Shown: positions 16,059-24,980 of the stretch, one piece after another | Numbering within the stretch: the first letter of the stretch is position 1 | Layout of the letters: every line of letters starts with the position of its first letter | From: Methanomassiliicoccales archaeon | GTDB lineage: Archaea > Thermoplasmatota > Thermoplasmata > Methanomassiliicoccales > UBA472 | Direction: 5' to 3' | Length of the DNA: 34,179 nucleotides | Assembly (NCBI GenBank): GCA_035527755.1 | Contig: DATKZX010000011.1 | Span: 1 to 34,179 of the forward strand | Notes under the pieces: generated by a model | Databases searched by the model: none | What the model was told of the DNA's origin: nothing | What the model saw: the letters and a program-made list of their open reading frames with translations, nothing else | Program-made: the position numbers and the translations under genes

Positions 16059-19000
16059 TCCTGCCCCATCACCTTTCCCAGGAACTCCTGGATCTCCCAG
16101 TCCGGGATGGCCTTGGTCCTCTTCTCCCTTATCGTCCACCCCATGGTGGAGATGAAATCCTTCAAGACCTTCTTCGCTTCCCTTTCACCCTGCATGTCGA
16201 CGATCGACAGGTCCTTACCGCTGTGACGGGAGCGGAAGCAACCTATGACCAGGGGACCGCGCATCACGAGACTGCCCATGCCCCCGCACTTCTCCCTTAT
16301 GAGGTCGTACAGGTAATGTGCCATGTTGTCGAACTGATAGATCACGAGGTCTCTGTCCTTCACCTGACGGCCGATGTTCCCCGCGTCCTTTCTGAGCACC
16401 CAATGCACCGCGTCGCCTCCCTTCTCCAGAAATCCTTTGACCAGGAATCCTTCGTCCGTCAGTTCGGCAAGGAGAGAGCGCAGTTCACGCATGGACATCT
16501 CAAAGCGTATGTAACGGGAGAGGTTTTCGGCGGTGAAAACACCGAAATTGCGGAATAGCAGCTTTATAAACTTCGATCTGGCCTCCCTCACCCCTTCCCC
16601 GGAGAGCGGTATCAGTGTGATGCGGTTGCTCCTGCCGTAGCCGATGGCCGTAGCCTTGCTCAGTTCCCGCAGCGCGTCCTGCGTCCTCGCCGGACCAAGG
16701 GTGGACAGGTCGAAGAAGGCTCGGCGGGACATCGGTCCCTCGTGCTCCAGCATGCGCACCATGGCCCGGGCGTCTGCGGACAGCTCCCTGCCCTTGGCCT
16801 CGCGGTACAACGAGGCCCATTTCATGTTGGTGTACATCATGTGTTCCGGCAGCCCGCTGACCAGGTAGAGGGACCCCTGCTCGACCAGACGTTTCAGCGG
16901 CACCTTCACCCGACACCTTTGAAAAGCAGCGGGATCGCCCCGGAACCCGCCGCAGTGCTTTACCCCATCCAGTACGTTGGGGTAGGCCTCCCGGGGAAGC
17001 AGCCCTTGCTTATGCATCGCGTAGCGTAACAGTTGCTCGGCGGAATACTGTTCCTCGACCGTCGCCCCCTTGGCCCACATGCCCTCCAGGTGTAGGTAGC
17101 CGGCGGTCTTCAGGGCCTCGGCGGCCTCCCCTGTCACCTCATCCGCGGCCACCCCCAGCACCTCCTTTACCCTTACCAGGTCGTAACCTTGAGCGGATTG
17201 GAAGTCCAGCAATGGTTTAAGGGCCTCCAGGACCAGGGGCAGGTCCTCCTCTTGGTCCAGATCTATGGCGCGCAGTTCCATGCAACCGCCCATGTCCCAT
17301 TTCTCCATGCCTCCGACCACCCGGCCTTGGCGAAGGATAGGGAACACCCATGAGTCACCGAAGCGAGCGTTGATCTCCGCCCACTGCAGCTGGGCGGAGG
17401 GATCGTAAAGACTGACCACCGCCCATTCCTCCTCCCGAGGGGCCTGCATACTTAACGCCGGCAGTTCATCGCTCATGATGAACATGTCCGAAGCCGTCTC
17501 GCCCACGGTGATCTTCTCCACCTCCAGACGGGAGAGTATGTCCTCTATCTCATAGGGGGAGAAATCGGTGTACATGCGTATGGCGAAGAGGGGGACGGGA
17601 CCGTAGGCCTTGATGAACCGTCGGACGATGTCTTCCTTAGGGTCCCCGTTGAACTCGGGCGCCTCATACGTCTGGTAGTAGTTCTCCCGGGACCAGTCCT
17701 CGCCCTCGTCGTACCTGCGTACCAGGTACATGTTGCGATCCAGACGGTCCAAGGATTCCTTGACCACCTCCTTGACCTCGCCCATGTCCGCCGCCAGGTG
17801 CCTCATGCTGGCACCATCAAGATCGTTGAGGTTCTGCAGTACCAGTCTGTCCTGGGCGTTTGGGGACAGATTACGATAGGCCTTGACATACATAGGGGCG
17901 TCGCAGGCAAGCACATACCTCACCTTGCCGCGCATGAAGCGACCGCTCAGGACCTTGCCGCTCTCGCGCATCTCCTTCCAATCTTCCAGTTGGAAATCTT
18001 CCACGCGGCGGGCCACGTCGAACAGCATTCCCATCTCCCCGTAGTTCCGGAGACACTCTTCGATGGTGCCGAACTTTCGTTCCAACTTCGACCGCTGATA
18101 GGCGTCCACGGTTAGGTGGTCGTATACTTCTTTACCGTGCTTTAATCGCAGGTGGTCCCGCTTGAGCATGTACTGCTCGTGCTCCCCCACGATGAAGCGC
18201 CCCTCTTCCAGCAACCCTTCCTCGGTCATCTGGCTCAGGGCGGTTCGCACTTCCGCCTCGGGCAGATGAAGGGCGAAGGCCCCCTCGTCGGCGTTCAATG
18301 GCGCCCAATATCCCAGGTGGCGCTGCAGTGCCTTGTCGATGGCCTTCTGCCGGGGTATCGTCATGATCTCTCGGGCCTGATAGACGAACCTGCCCCTGGC
18401 CTGATCCACGCGCCCCACGATGTTGTGGGACTCCAGGGAGCGGAGGAGTATGCCGGTTGCTTCCCGGTCAACGCCCATCATCTTCTCCAGTTCTGCCGCC
18501 GTTCGAGGGTCCCGCAGATATTCCAATGCCCTGGTCTCCTCTGCGCTCAGCTTCTTCGGTTCGCTCAGGGACGCATAGATCGGCAGGTGCTCCGTCGCTA
18601 CGTAGTACACATCGTCCAGATGCACCGAGGCTATCTTTCCCTCGGTCAGAAGTTCCGAGGCCCACTGGTCCACCTGCTCCCGGGAGGGACGGCAGTATGG
18701 ATACACGCTGCGGCCCTTCTCCTTGAATATATGAAGAGGACCGGCCCGGGATATGAGCGATAGGAGCGACGCCTTTTCCTCGACTATACCACGCTTTCCC
18801 CGGAAATATGACGAGACCGCCGCCTCCTCGAACTGGAAGCTCTGTCCATCGCCGAGCACTTTGGACAACACCTTGCGATGCAGTTCCCGCAGTAAGGATG
18901 AGCGGTCCTCCATCATTACGATATCGGATATGCCTGCCAGTACGATATTGTGCCCGAAGGGGGAAGGTATTGGAGTGTAGGGGAGCAGGTTTATGATCAT

Positions 19001-21412
19001 CTCCCCTGATTCCATGGAACGGACCACGGACTCGGCGTTCTGGATGTCCATTACATCCTCCAGCACCTCGCGGTAGGTCTCCTCGATGACCGGGACCGAT
19101 TCCAGCTCCGTCAGGTAATCCAATAGGTAGGAGGAACGCACCTGTTGGCGATTGACCGATACCTCTCGCCCTTTGTAATTGCGCAATACCATGAAGGACC
19201 GGGCGGCCACGTGGCGGAAGCGCTGCTTGAATATCTCCGAATCCTTGACCGCTCGGCGTAGGATGCCGCGCATCTCCCCCGACCGTATGAGCCCCGGAAC
19301 GAGGTTCAGGTCCACTCTCCTGGGCGCCACCAGCAGGAAGGCGTCATCGGATATGGAGACGCTGATGTTACATCCCAGCTGTTGTGTGAGCAGGAAGGCG
19401 TACGTTCTGGACAACGCGTCGTTCACCCTTCGTCCGAAGGGGAAGTGGAAGATCAGACCGCTGTTCCCCTGCTTGTCCGTGTAGCCTTCCACCAGCAGGC
19501 GGCGCTGATTCGGTATGGAGGAGGCGGCCTTCTGCTCCTGGAAGTAGTGCAGTAATGATAGAGCGGAGCCGTGGTCGATGGCGAAGTTGTCCATCAACCA
19601 TTGCAGCACCTCTCCCTCCTCATCGTTCAGACGGTTCTCCATCTCGCCTCTGAAACGGGCGATCTCCATGGAAAGGTCGAACGAACGGGGCAGCATCTCC
19701 CCGGTCCAGGAGGGCACCGTTGGTTTGCGCCCAGGCGACGAGCGCACGAACACCCTCATCCCCTTTGCCCTGACGAACTCGTACGGGCGTCCACCCAGGA
19801 TGAATACGTCCCTGACGCTCAGACGCTCCACGAACTTCTCCGAGAGGTCTCCCACCATCCCTCCTCTCTCGTTGTAAACCTTGTAGGATGCCTCCTCGGG
19901 GATGGTGCCTTGATTGAGGAAGTATATCATGCGGGCACCTTTCTTTTTCCCGAAGATGCCTTCCTCTGGGTCGTACCATATCTTTGGGTACACGCCCTCG
20001 AACGCATCCTTGCTCCCCAGGTACCGCAGCGTCTGCTGGAACGATTCCAGGCTCAGATCGCGATAACAGTAGGAGCAGCGCACCATTCGCAGCGCCTCAT
20101 CCACCGTCCATCGTTTCTCCAGGGACATTCCTACCAGGCTTTGGGCCAACACGTCCAGGCAGTTCTCGGGGATGCTCACCCGGTCGATATTGCGTTTGTG
20201 GGCCGCACGGCTGAGGACCGCACACTCCACCAGATCGTCCAGGTCCAGGACCATCATGCGGCCTTTGGGCGTCTTGCCCACGGAGTGCCCGCTACGGCCT
20301 ATGCGCTGCAACCCTTTCGCCACGCTCTTCGGCGAGCCTATCTGGCAGACCAGGTCGACCGAGCCGATGTCGATGCCCAGCTCCAGTGATGTTGACGAGA
20401 CCACGCACCTAAGATCACCTTTCTTAAGGCGGTCCTCGACCTCGATGCGCGTCTCCTTGGACAGTGAACCGTGGTGTGCCTCCACGCTTTCCAGGCCCCG
20501 CTCCCTTAGCTTGTAGACCACCTGCTCCGTGCCAGAACGGGTGTTGGTGAAAATGAGCGTCGTCTGGTGCGCGTCCACCATCTCCTTCAAGGTATCGTAC
20601 ATGCGAGCGTTGACGATCTCGTAGGGCAGTGCTGTCATGTCCTCCGTTGGGCAGATGACCTCCAGGTCCAGGTTCCTCTTGGTGAGCACTTCTATGAGCT
20701 CCACCGGCCGAACGTGGCCGTCCTCGTAGCCCACCAGATAGGAGGCGATGTCCTCGATCGGAGCCAATGTCGCCGAAAGCCCGATGCGGGTGATGGGGTT
20801 CTGGCAAAGCTCCTGCAGACGTTCCAACGTCAGAGAGAGATGCACACCGCGTTTGGAATCGCATATCTCGTGGATCTCATCCACTATGACGTATTCCACC
20901 TGGGAGAACTTCTCTCGGAACTTGGGCGCCGTAAGCACCAACGCCAGCGACTCGGGGGTAGTGATGAAGATATGCGGCGGCTTGCGCAGTTGCTTCTGCC
21001 TTTCCGCCTGAGAGGTGTCACCAGACCGTACGCCCACGCGCACCTTGGGATACTCGTACCCCTTCTCCTGGGAAAGCTGGTGCATCTGCTGCAACGGCTC
21101 CTCCAGATTTTTATTGATGTCGTTAGCCAATGCCTTCAAAGGGGAGATGTAGACCACGTAGATGCGGTCCTCCAGCTTTCCCTCCTTGGAGTACTTGAAC
21201 AGCTCGTTGATGATGGATGTGAAAGCCGTCAGGGTCTTGCCGGAGCCGGTCGGTGACGACACCAGCACGCTCTTTCTCTCGTGGATCAGAGGGATAGCGT
21301 AGGATTGCGGTTCTGTCAGACCAGCGAACCGAGAGTTGAACCACTCCGCTATGAGAGGGTCCAATAGTGACAACACCTCCTCCTTGGTAGACCTCTTCTT
21401 CACCCTATGCAT
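16052..21412 (-). CDS. lhr: Large helicase-related protein Lhr, very long form
   Basis: About 1786 aa from ATG 21412 (MHRVKKRS); a TTG nine codons upstream is less likely. The core has Walker A SPTGSGKT (~52-60), ISPLKALAND (Ia), TTPESL, DEIH (~178-181), SATLA, TNTRSG, and QRIGRSGH (~370-376), then the winged helix and beta-barrel region ending near LPYTPIPSPFGHN (~860). This is the Lhr-core that unwinds DNA 3'-5' in repair. The remaining ~900 residues contain several winged-helix-like units and, in about 1330-1760, segments such as LQWAEINARFGDSWVFPILRQGRVVG that resemble the AlkZ-like C-terminal domain of E. coli Lhr. Archaeal Lhr proteins are usually 850-950 aa, so this is about twice that and longer than E. 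coli Lhr (1538). No frameshift is seen. Monocistronic. Confidence 0.93.
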   Translation of the reverse strand: MHRVKKRSTKEEVLSLLDPLIAEWFNSRFAGLTEPQSYAIPLIHERKSVLVSSPTGSGKTLTAFTSIINELFKYSKEGKLEDRIYVVYISPLKALANDINKNLEEPLQQMHQLSQEKGYEYPKVRVGVRSGDTSQAERQKQLRKPPHIFITTPESLALVLTAPKFREKFSQVEYVIVDEIHEICDSKRGVHLSLTLERLQELCQNPITRIGLSATLAPIEDIASYLVGYEDGHVRPVELIEVLTKRNLDLEVICPTEDMTALPYEIVNARMYDTLKEMVDAHQTTLIFTNTRSGTEQVVYKLRERGLESVEAHHGSLSKETRIEVEDRLKKGDLRCVVSSTSLELGIDIGSVDLVCQIGSPKSVAKGLQRIGRSGHSVGKTPKGRMMVLDLDDLVECAVLSRAAHKRNIDRVSIPENCLDVLAQSLVGMSLEKRWTVDEALRMVRCSYCYRDLSLESFQQTLRYLGSKDAFEGVYPKIWYDPEEGIFGKKKGARMIYFLNQGTIPEEASYKVYNERGGMVGDLSEKFVERLSVRDVFILGGRPYEFVRAKGMRVFVRSSPGRKPTVPSWTGEMLPRSFDLSMEIARFRGEMENRLNDEEGEVLQWLMDNFAIDHGSALSLLHYFQEQKAASSIPNQRRLLVEGYTDKQGNSGLIFHFPFGRRVNDALSRTYAFLLTQQLGCNISVSISDDAFLLVAPRRVDLNLVPGLIRSGEMRGILRRAVKDSEIFKQRFRHVAARSFMVLRNYKGREVSVNRQQVRSSYLLDYLTELESVPVIEETYREVLEDVMDIQNAESVVRSMESGEMIINLLPYTPIPSPFGHNIVLAGISDIVMMEDRSSLLRELHRKVLSKVLGDGQSFQFEEAAVSSYFRGKRGIVEEKASLLSLISRAGPLHIFKEKGRSVYPYCRPSREQVDQWASELLTEGKIASVHLDDVYYVATEHLPIYASLSEPKKLSAEETRALEYLRDPRTAAELEKMMGVDREATGILLRSLESHNIVGRVDQARGRFVYQAREIMTIPRQKAIDKALQRHLGYWAPLNADEGAFALHLPEAEVRTALSQMTEEGLLEEGRFIVGEHEQYMLKRDHLRLKHGKEVYDHLTVDAYQRSKLERKFGTIEECLRNYGEMGMLFDVARRVEDFQLEDWKEMRESGKVLSGRFMRGKVRYVLACDAPMYVKAYRNLSPNAQDRLVLQNLNDLDGASMRHLAADMGEVKEVVKESLDRLDRNMYLVRRYDEGEDWSRENYYQTYEAPEFNGDPKEDIVRRFIKAYGPVPLFAIRMYTDFSPYEIEDILSRLEVEKITVGETASDMFIMSDELPALSMQAPREEEWAVVSLYDPSAQLQWAEINARFGDSWVFPILRQGRVVGGMEKWDMGGCMELRAIDLDQEEDLPLVLEALKPLLDFQSAQGYDLVRVKEVLGVAADEVTGEAAEALKTAGYLHLEGMWAKGATVEEQYSAEQLLRYAMHKQGLLPREAYPNVLDGVKHCGGFRGDPAAFQRCRVKVPLKRLVEQGSLYLVSGLPEHMMYTNMKWASLYREAKGRELSADARAMVRMLEHEGPMSRRAFFDLSTLGPARTQDALRELSKATAIGYGRSNRITLIPLSGEGVREARSKFIKLLFRNFGVFTAENLSRYIRFEMSMRELRSLLAELTDEGFLVKGFLEKGGDAVHWVLRKDAGNIGRQVKDRDLVIYQFDNMAHYLYDLIREKCGGMGSLVMRGPLVIGCFRSRHSGKDLSIVDMQGEREAKKVLKDFISTMGWTIREKRTKAIPDWEIQEFLGKVMGQEE

Positions 21413-21501
21413 GCCGATACCGCTCCGCTGGAACCACAATCAATCTAACCCATCCCTATTATTATTTTCGCTCGGGCCGCCTGAAAGTGGGCGGTCGATA
21501 G

Positions 21502-21507
21502 ATATAA
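21502..21507 (+). promoter_or_regulatory. TATA-like promoter of 21542 gene
   Basis: GATATAAG lies ~37 bases before ATG 21542, predicting a leader of about 12 bases. Confidence 0.45.
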
Positions 21508-21541
21508 GCTCGAGCAAGCGCAAAATAGGACGGGTGTCGAG

Positions 21542-22381
21542 ATGAGATGGTTCAATTTTGAAACGAAGGGCGTCAGCCTACCTTGGAAGGAATGGAAGGC
21601 CGCAGCAACGGACCCTGAGGACCTGATCAAGAGCATGGCGCTCGGTAGGCGCACCTACCGTTTCTGTATGAAAGAGGCCGGAGTACCGGAGGAGAAGGAG
21701 GCTGAATTGGCGCTAATGGCCTTCGCGCACATATTGCACCACACCCTGGACGAGATGGATGAGGAAAGGTGGCTGGAGCTTCGTTGGCACCTGCAGGAAG
21801 GATGGAAGCAGAGCGAGCTGACACTGTGGGAGGCCCCTGATCGCATCTTGCACGCCGACCTCCTGATGACCCAGAAGGAGCCGTTGCCAAGACTCCTGGC
21901 AATTCATCAGGAGCTAGAGCACGTGGTGCGCCCGGAGCTGTTCCGCCTCCTGTGGTGCATGCTGACCTCCTCCGGCCGGAGACCAGGGCTTCGTTCCTTG
22001 GAAATGAGGAGCGTTGAGGGCGGCCTGCTATTCCCGTTGATGATGCTGGAGCAGTTGTCGGTGCAAGGTGTCCCTGCTTTCTTTGACGAGGATGAGAAGG
22101 AAGGGATGTCATATCTGAGGTCCTGTCTGCATCTGGGCGACCGTCTTTCCACCGATGAACTGCTGGAAGCGTTGTCGTTCAGACGATATCACGTACAAGA
22201 CGCAAAGATCTATCTGGAGCCATACCTCCGATCGGGCGGGGAATGGTTCACCCAGAAGGAGATCGCGGCCTGGCGGGTGAGCGTCACCCGCTCGTGCTCC
22301 CTGCTTTACGCCTTCCGGGTCATGTTCCTAGCGGCGGTGAGCGGGGAGAGCGGCCCCTTGCGCGTCCTTCTCCCCGATTAA
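21542..22381 (+). CDS. Hypothetical helical protein
   Basis: 279 aa, ATG 21542, not recognised. It is soluble, rich in Leu, Glu, Arg and Trp, with predicted helices throughout, no signal peptide and no clear transmembrane segment. Visible features are an aromatic N-terminus (MRWFNFETKGVSLPWKEW), an HxxxH pair in AFAHILHHTLDEM (~63-75) and a DRLSTDELLEALSFRR helix. The HILHH-x5-E arrangement could bind metal, but nothing else supports that. It is divergent from lhr and followed after ~28 bases by the membrane-anchored repeat protein. Conserved function unknown. Confidence 0.75.
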   Translation: MRWFNFETKGVSLPWKEWKAAATDPEDLIKSMALGRRTYRFCMKEAGVPEEKEAELALMAFAHILHHTLDEMDEERWLELRWHLQEGWKQSELTLWEAPDRILHADLLMTQKEPLPRLLAIHQELEHVVRPELFRLLWCMLTSSGRRPGLRSLEMRSVEGGLLFPLMMLEQLSVQGVPAFFDEDEKEGMSYLRSCLHLGDRLSTDELLEALSFRRYHVQDAKIYLEPYLRSGGEWFTQKEIAAWRVSVTRSCSLLYAFRVMFLAAVSGESGPLRVLLPD

Positions 22382-22389
22382 AGTTAAAT
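22377..22389 (+). promoter_or_regulatory. TATA-like promoter overlapping the end of the 21542 gene
   Basis: GATTAAAGTTAAAT overlaps the TAA stop of the upstream gene and would start transcription near 22408, almost on the ATG at 22410. That supports a leaderless message for the repeat protein rather than use of ATG 22392. Confidence 0.4.
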
Positions 22390-22409
22390 CCATGCTTCGA
22401 CAATGCTCC

Positions 22410-23441
22410 ATGGACATGCGGAAGATTTCGGTCCTATTGCTGGCATTGTCCTTTGTGCTCTGCGCAGTACATCTGCCCGGTCAGGCGGAGGGAGCAGCCA
22501 TGGGTACCTCCTTATTAGGGGCGGTCGTCTCCGAGGACGGGGCGGCATTTTCCGGGGTCCGGATCGTAGCGGTCAATGTCACCACCTCCCATACGTTCAC
22601 CGCGTTCAGCGGTGTGGACGGTAATTATTCACTGCCGCTCGACCCAGGGTTGTACGATGTCACCGCCAGCCTCCCTAATCATACGGCCAACGTCAGTTAC
22701 GCGGGGGTCCTGGTAGGATTGGGGCAGGAAGTGCGCCTGAACTTCACCATGTCAGAGGTGCTCTGCACGTTGACTGGCTATGTCACCAATGGCACCCAGC
22801 CTGTATACGGGGCTACGGTCACCCTGCTTAATAATCAGTATAACTACACCGGGGTGTCCATAAACCCCCTGGGGCAATATGTCATCGACAAGGTCAAGCC
22901 AGGAACCTATACTGTCATCGCTGACAAGCCGGGGTATTATCCTTCTGACGCGCAGCCACCTATCGAGATGGTCCGCAACGTCACGAAAAATCTGGACTTC
23001 GAGCTGGAAGAGCAACCGGCGAACTTGACGGGGATGGTGGTCTACCAAGGGGATGGTGTGACCGGGGTCAAGGTCGTTCTTTCCACTGACTTTTTCACCT
23101 CGGACACCTTTACTGACGAAAATGGAAATTATTCATTCCAGCTGGTGCCTGCCGGTAGTTATACCATCACTTTCACCAAGGATAAGTTTCAGGTCATAGA
23201 ACGATCGGTGAGCCTCTCCCCCTTCGAGGTCAAGCGATTGGACGTGGACCTGGAATACGATAGCGAGAACAACACCCAGAAGTTCATACTGAACTTCGAT
23301 CTGGCCCACTCGCTCATGATCGTGGGATTGATCGCTTCCCTGATCGTTCTGGTGGTCGGCCTGTACGTGAATTACAAGGTCAGGAGGAAACCAGAACTTC
23401 TTGAAAGGGAAAAGGAGAAGGACGAATCAAAGAAGGAGTGA
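22410..23441 (+). CDS. Membrane-anchored protein with three carboxypeptidase-regulatory-like domains
   Basis: 343 aa from ATG 22410 (alternatives ATG 22392 and 22416). The signal peptide is MRKISVLLLALSFVLCAVHL with a cut near GQAEG. Three beta-sandwich repeats follow (~30-120, ~120-205, ~207-290), each with a G-x-V start, a variable loop, a T-x-x-x-G-x-Y-x-L element (GNYSLPLDPGLYDV, GQYVIDKVKPGTYTV, GNYSFQLVPAGSYTI) and a final hydrophobic strand. These are CarboxypepD_reg/SdrD B-like folds. A C-terminal membrane segment (SLMIVGLIASLIVLVVGLYV) and a charged cytoplasmic tail (KVRRKPELLEREKEKDESKKE) make it a type I membrane protein with its repeats outside. Many N-x-S/T sites suggest N-glycosylation. 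The gene ends inside the convergent fumarase gene with a 15-base overlap. Confidence 0.85.
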   Translation: MDMRKISVLLLALSFVLCAVHLPGQAEGAAMGTSLLGAVVSEDGAAFSGVRIVAVNVTTSHTFTAFSGVDGNYSLPLDPGLYDVTASLPNHTANVSYAGVLVGLGQEVRLNFTMSEVLCTLTGYVTNGTQPVYGATVTLLNNQYNYTGVSINPLGQYVIDKVKPGTYTVIADKPGYYPSDAQPPIEMVRNVTKNLDFELEEQPANLTGMVVYQGDGVTGVKVVLSTDFFTSDTFTDENGNYSFQLVPAGSYTITFTKDKFQVIERSVSLSPFEVKRLDVDLEYDSENNTQKFILNFDLAHSLMIVGLIASLIVLVVGLYVNYKVRRKPELLEREKEKDESKKE

Positions 23442-24011
23442 GGCGGCGTTCTTTTTCACTTTATCCTCGATCTCCTGGAAAAGGCTTCGGCCGTGCGCAT
23501 CCATGGCCACAACCAATGGCCCCAGGTCCTCGGCCTTCATTCGCCATACCGCCTCTGGCATACCTAGGTCCTCCCAATAAACTCCAAGCACCTCGGGCAG
23601 ATGTTTAGCGGCCAGCACCGCCGCTCCGCCGGTGAAGGCCAAGTAGGCACAACCCACTTCCGCCAACGTCCTAAGCACATCGGGAGACATTCCCCCTTTG
23701 CCCACGATCAACCGTGGCCGGAAGGCCCGGAGGAACTCCGGTTCGAGAGAGTCCATCCTGGCGCTGGTGGTAGGGCCGGCGGCCACAACCTCCCATCGGT
23801 CCGTGCGGTTCATGATCGGTCCGCAATGATAGAGCGCCCGGCCCTCCATTTGGAAAGGGAGATCCTTACCTTCCCGGTACAATTGCAACGCGCGCATATG
23901 GGCCTCATCCCTCGCGGTCACCAGTTCACCGCTCAGAGCGACCATTTCCCCGGCCACCAGGGAACGGGCCTCCTCCTCGCTGATAGGGGAGGTGAGCTTT
24001 CTGATCTTCAT
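23427..24011 (-). CDS. fumB: Class I fumarate hydratase, beta (C-terminal) subunit
   Basis: 194 aa. The smaller subunit of the two-gene class I fumarase/tartrate dehydratase family, equal to the C-terminal third of bacterial FumA. Matching segments are the start LTSPISEEEARSLVAGEMVALSGELVTARDEAH (in pieces), YHCGPIM, the substrate-binding AAGPTTSARMDSLEP, IVGKGGMSPDVL and YLAFTGGAAVLAA. It converts fumarate to malate with the iron-sulfur alpha subunit. The ATG at 24011 overlaps the alpha stop as ATGA. The 3' end overlaps the convergent repeat-protein gene by 15 bases. Sequence alone cannot separate fumarase from L-tartrate dehydratase. Confidence 0.92.
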   Translation of the reverse strand: MKIRKLTSPISEEEARSLVAGEMVALSGELVTARDEAHMRALQLYREGKDLPFQMEGRALYHCGPIMNRTDRWEVVAAGPTTSARMDSLEPEFLRAFRPRLIVGKGGMSPDVLRTLAEVGCAYLAFTGGAAVLAAKHLPEVLGVYWEDLGMPEAVWRMKAEDLGPLVVAMDAHGRSLFQEIEDKVKKNAASLLL

Positions 24012-24877
24012 TCGAAGCCCTCCTGGGTGAACTGCACCCTACCATCCCGGTGGATGCGGGCGAAGGCCTTCCTCGCCGCCCAGCAATTAAGACTGACGGC
24101 GACCGGGAGGCTGGCCGTATGACAGTTCGCCTTCTCCGCAAGTACGCCTAGGACAGTGGTCCTGCCACCCAGTCCCATCGGCCCCAGGCCCAGCGAGTTC
24201 AGCTCGGTCTCCAGGGAGGCCTCCATCTCCGCTAGACGTTCGTCCCGGCTTCTGGATCCCAGTGGGCGGAGCAAGGCCTTCTTGGCGAGCGTGCACGCTA
24301 CGTCCGCCGTCCCACCGATCCCCACACCGACGATGGTCGGAGGGCATGGGCGAGCTCCAGCACGAACAACGCATTCCAGCACGAATCGGCGAATGCCTTC
24401 TTCGCCGTCCGCCGGATTCAGCATGCGCAAGGCGCTCCAGTTCTCCGAACCGGCGCCTTTTGGAAGGACCGCGATCTCCAAGAAATCTATCGATGCCGGT
24501 TCGTAGTGGACCGGCGGCATTCCCTCGCCCAGATTGTCCCCGCTGTTGTGCCGGGTGACCGGGTCCACCGCGTTCGGCCGCAACGGCACCTCCTCGGTAG
24601 CTCGGGCAACCCCGCGGTGAACGGCCTTCTCGATCCGGTGATCGTAACGTCCGCGGACGAAGAACACTGGTACGCCGGTGTCCTGACAGATCGGCCTCAT
24701 GCCTTCCGCGGCCATTCTGACATTGGTGAGAATGACCTTCAGTTGCGAGAGGGGGATCTCGTCCTCTTCGATCAAGATCGCCTTTTCCAAAGCGGCCAAG
24801 ACGTCCGGGGGCAGCCGGCATTCGGCCTCGCGTAACAGCCTGACAACGGTCTCTTCGATCACTCCTGTGGAGAGCAT
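24008..24877 (-). CDS. fumA: Class I fumarate hydratase, alpha (N-terminal) subunit
   Basis: 289 aa, oxygen-sensitive [4Fe-4S] hydratase subunit. Cluster cysteines can be placed in RPICQDTGVPVFFVRG (~62), in the CVVRAGARPCPPTIVGVGIGGTAD region (~170-190), where CPP and GIGG are family marks, and in AEKANCHTASLPVAVSLNCW (~255). The segments GLGPMGLGGRTTVLGV and NPADGEEGI also match. Archaea commonly carry this enzyme as two genes instead of the fused bacterial chain. ATG 24877 has AGGT upstream, and a TTAATT box at about 24903-24908 lies only ~26 bases before it, implying a very short leader. It forms an operon with the beta subunit and serves a partial or reductive citric-acid cycle. Confidence 0.93.
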   Translation of the reverse strand: MLSTGVIEETVVRLLREAECRLPPDVLAALEKAILIEEDEIPLSQLKVILTNVRMAAEGMRPICQDTGVPVFFVRGRYDHRIEKAVHRGVARATEEVPLRPNAVDPVTRHNSGDNLGEGMPPVHYEPASIDFLEIAVLPKGAGSENWSALRMLNPADGEEGIRRFVLECVVRAGARPCPPTIVGVGIGGTADVACTLAKKALLRPLGSRSRDERLAEMEASLETELNSLGLGPMGLGGRTTVLGVLAEKANCHTASLPVAVSLNCWAARKAFARIHRDGRVQFTQEGFE

Positions 24878-24980
24878 CTGAACCTGGATGGACGGAGAGG
24901 GAATTAATCCTTGGCCTGATGAACATTGGTTAACAAGGTTAGTATGAAATAGCGCGATGGGAATTTAGCGTGCGATCGAT

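Noticed and set aside
19571-21256. Long plus-strand open frames opposite lhr
   Set aside because: They are His/Leu/Gln-rich shadows of the helicase gene; the opposite strand has full helicase motifs.
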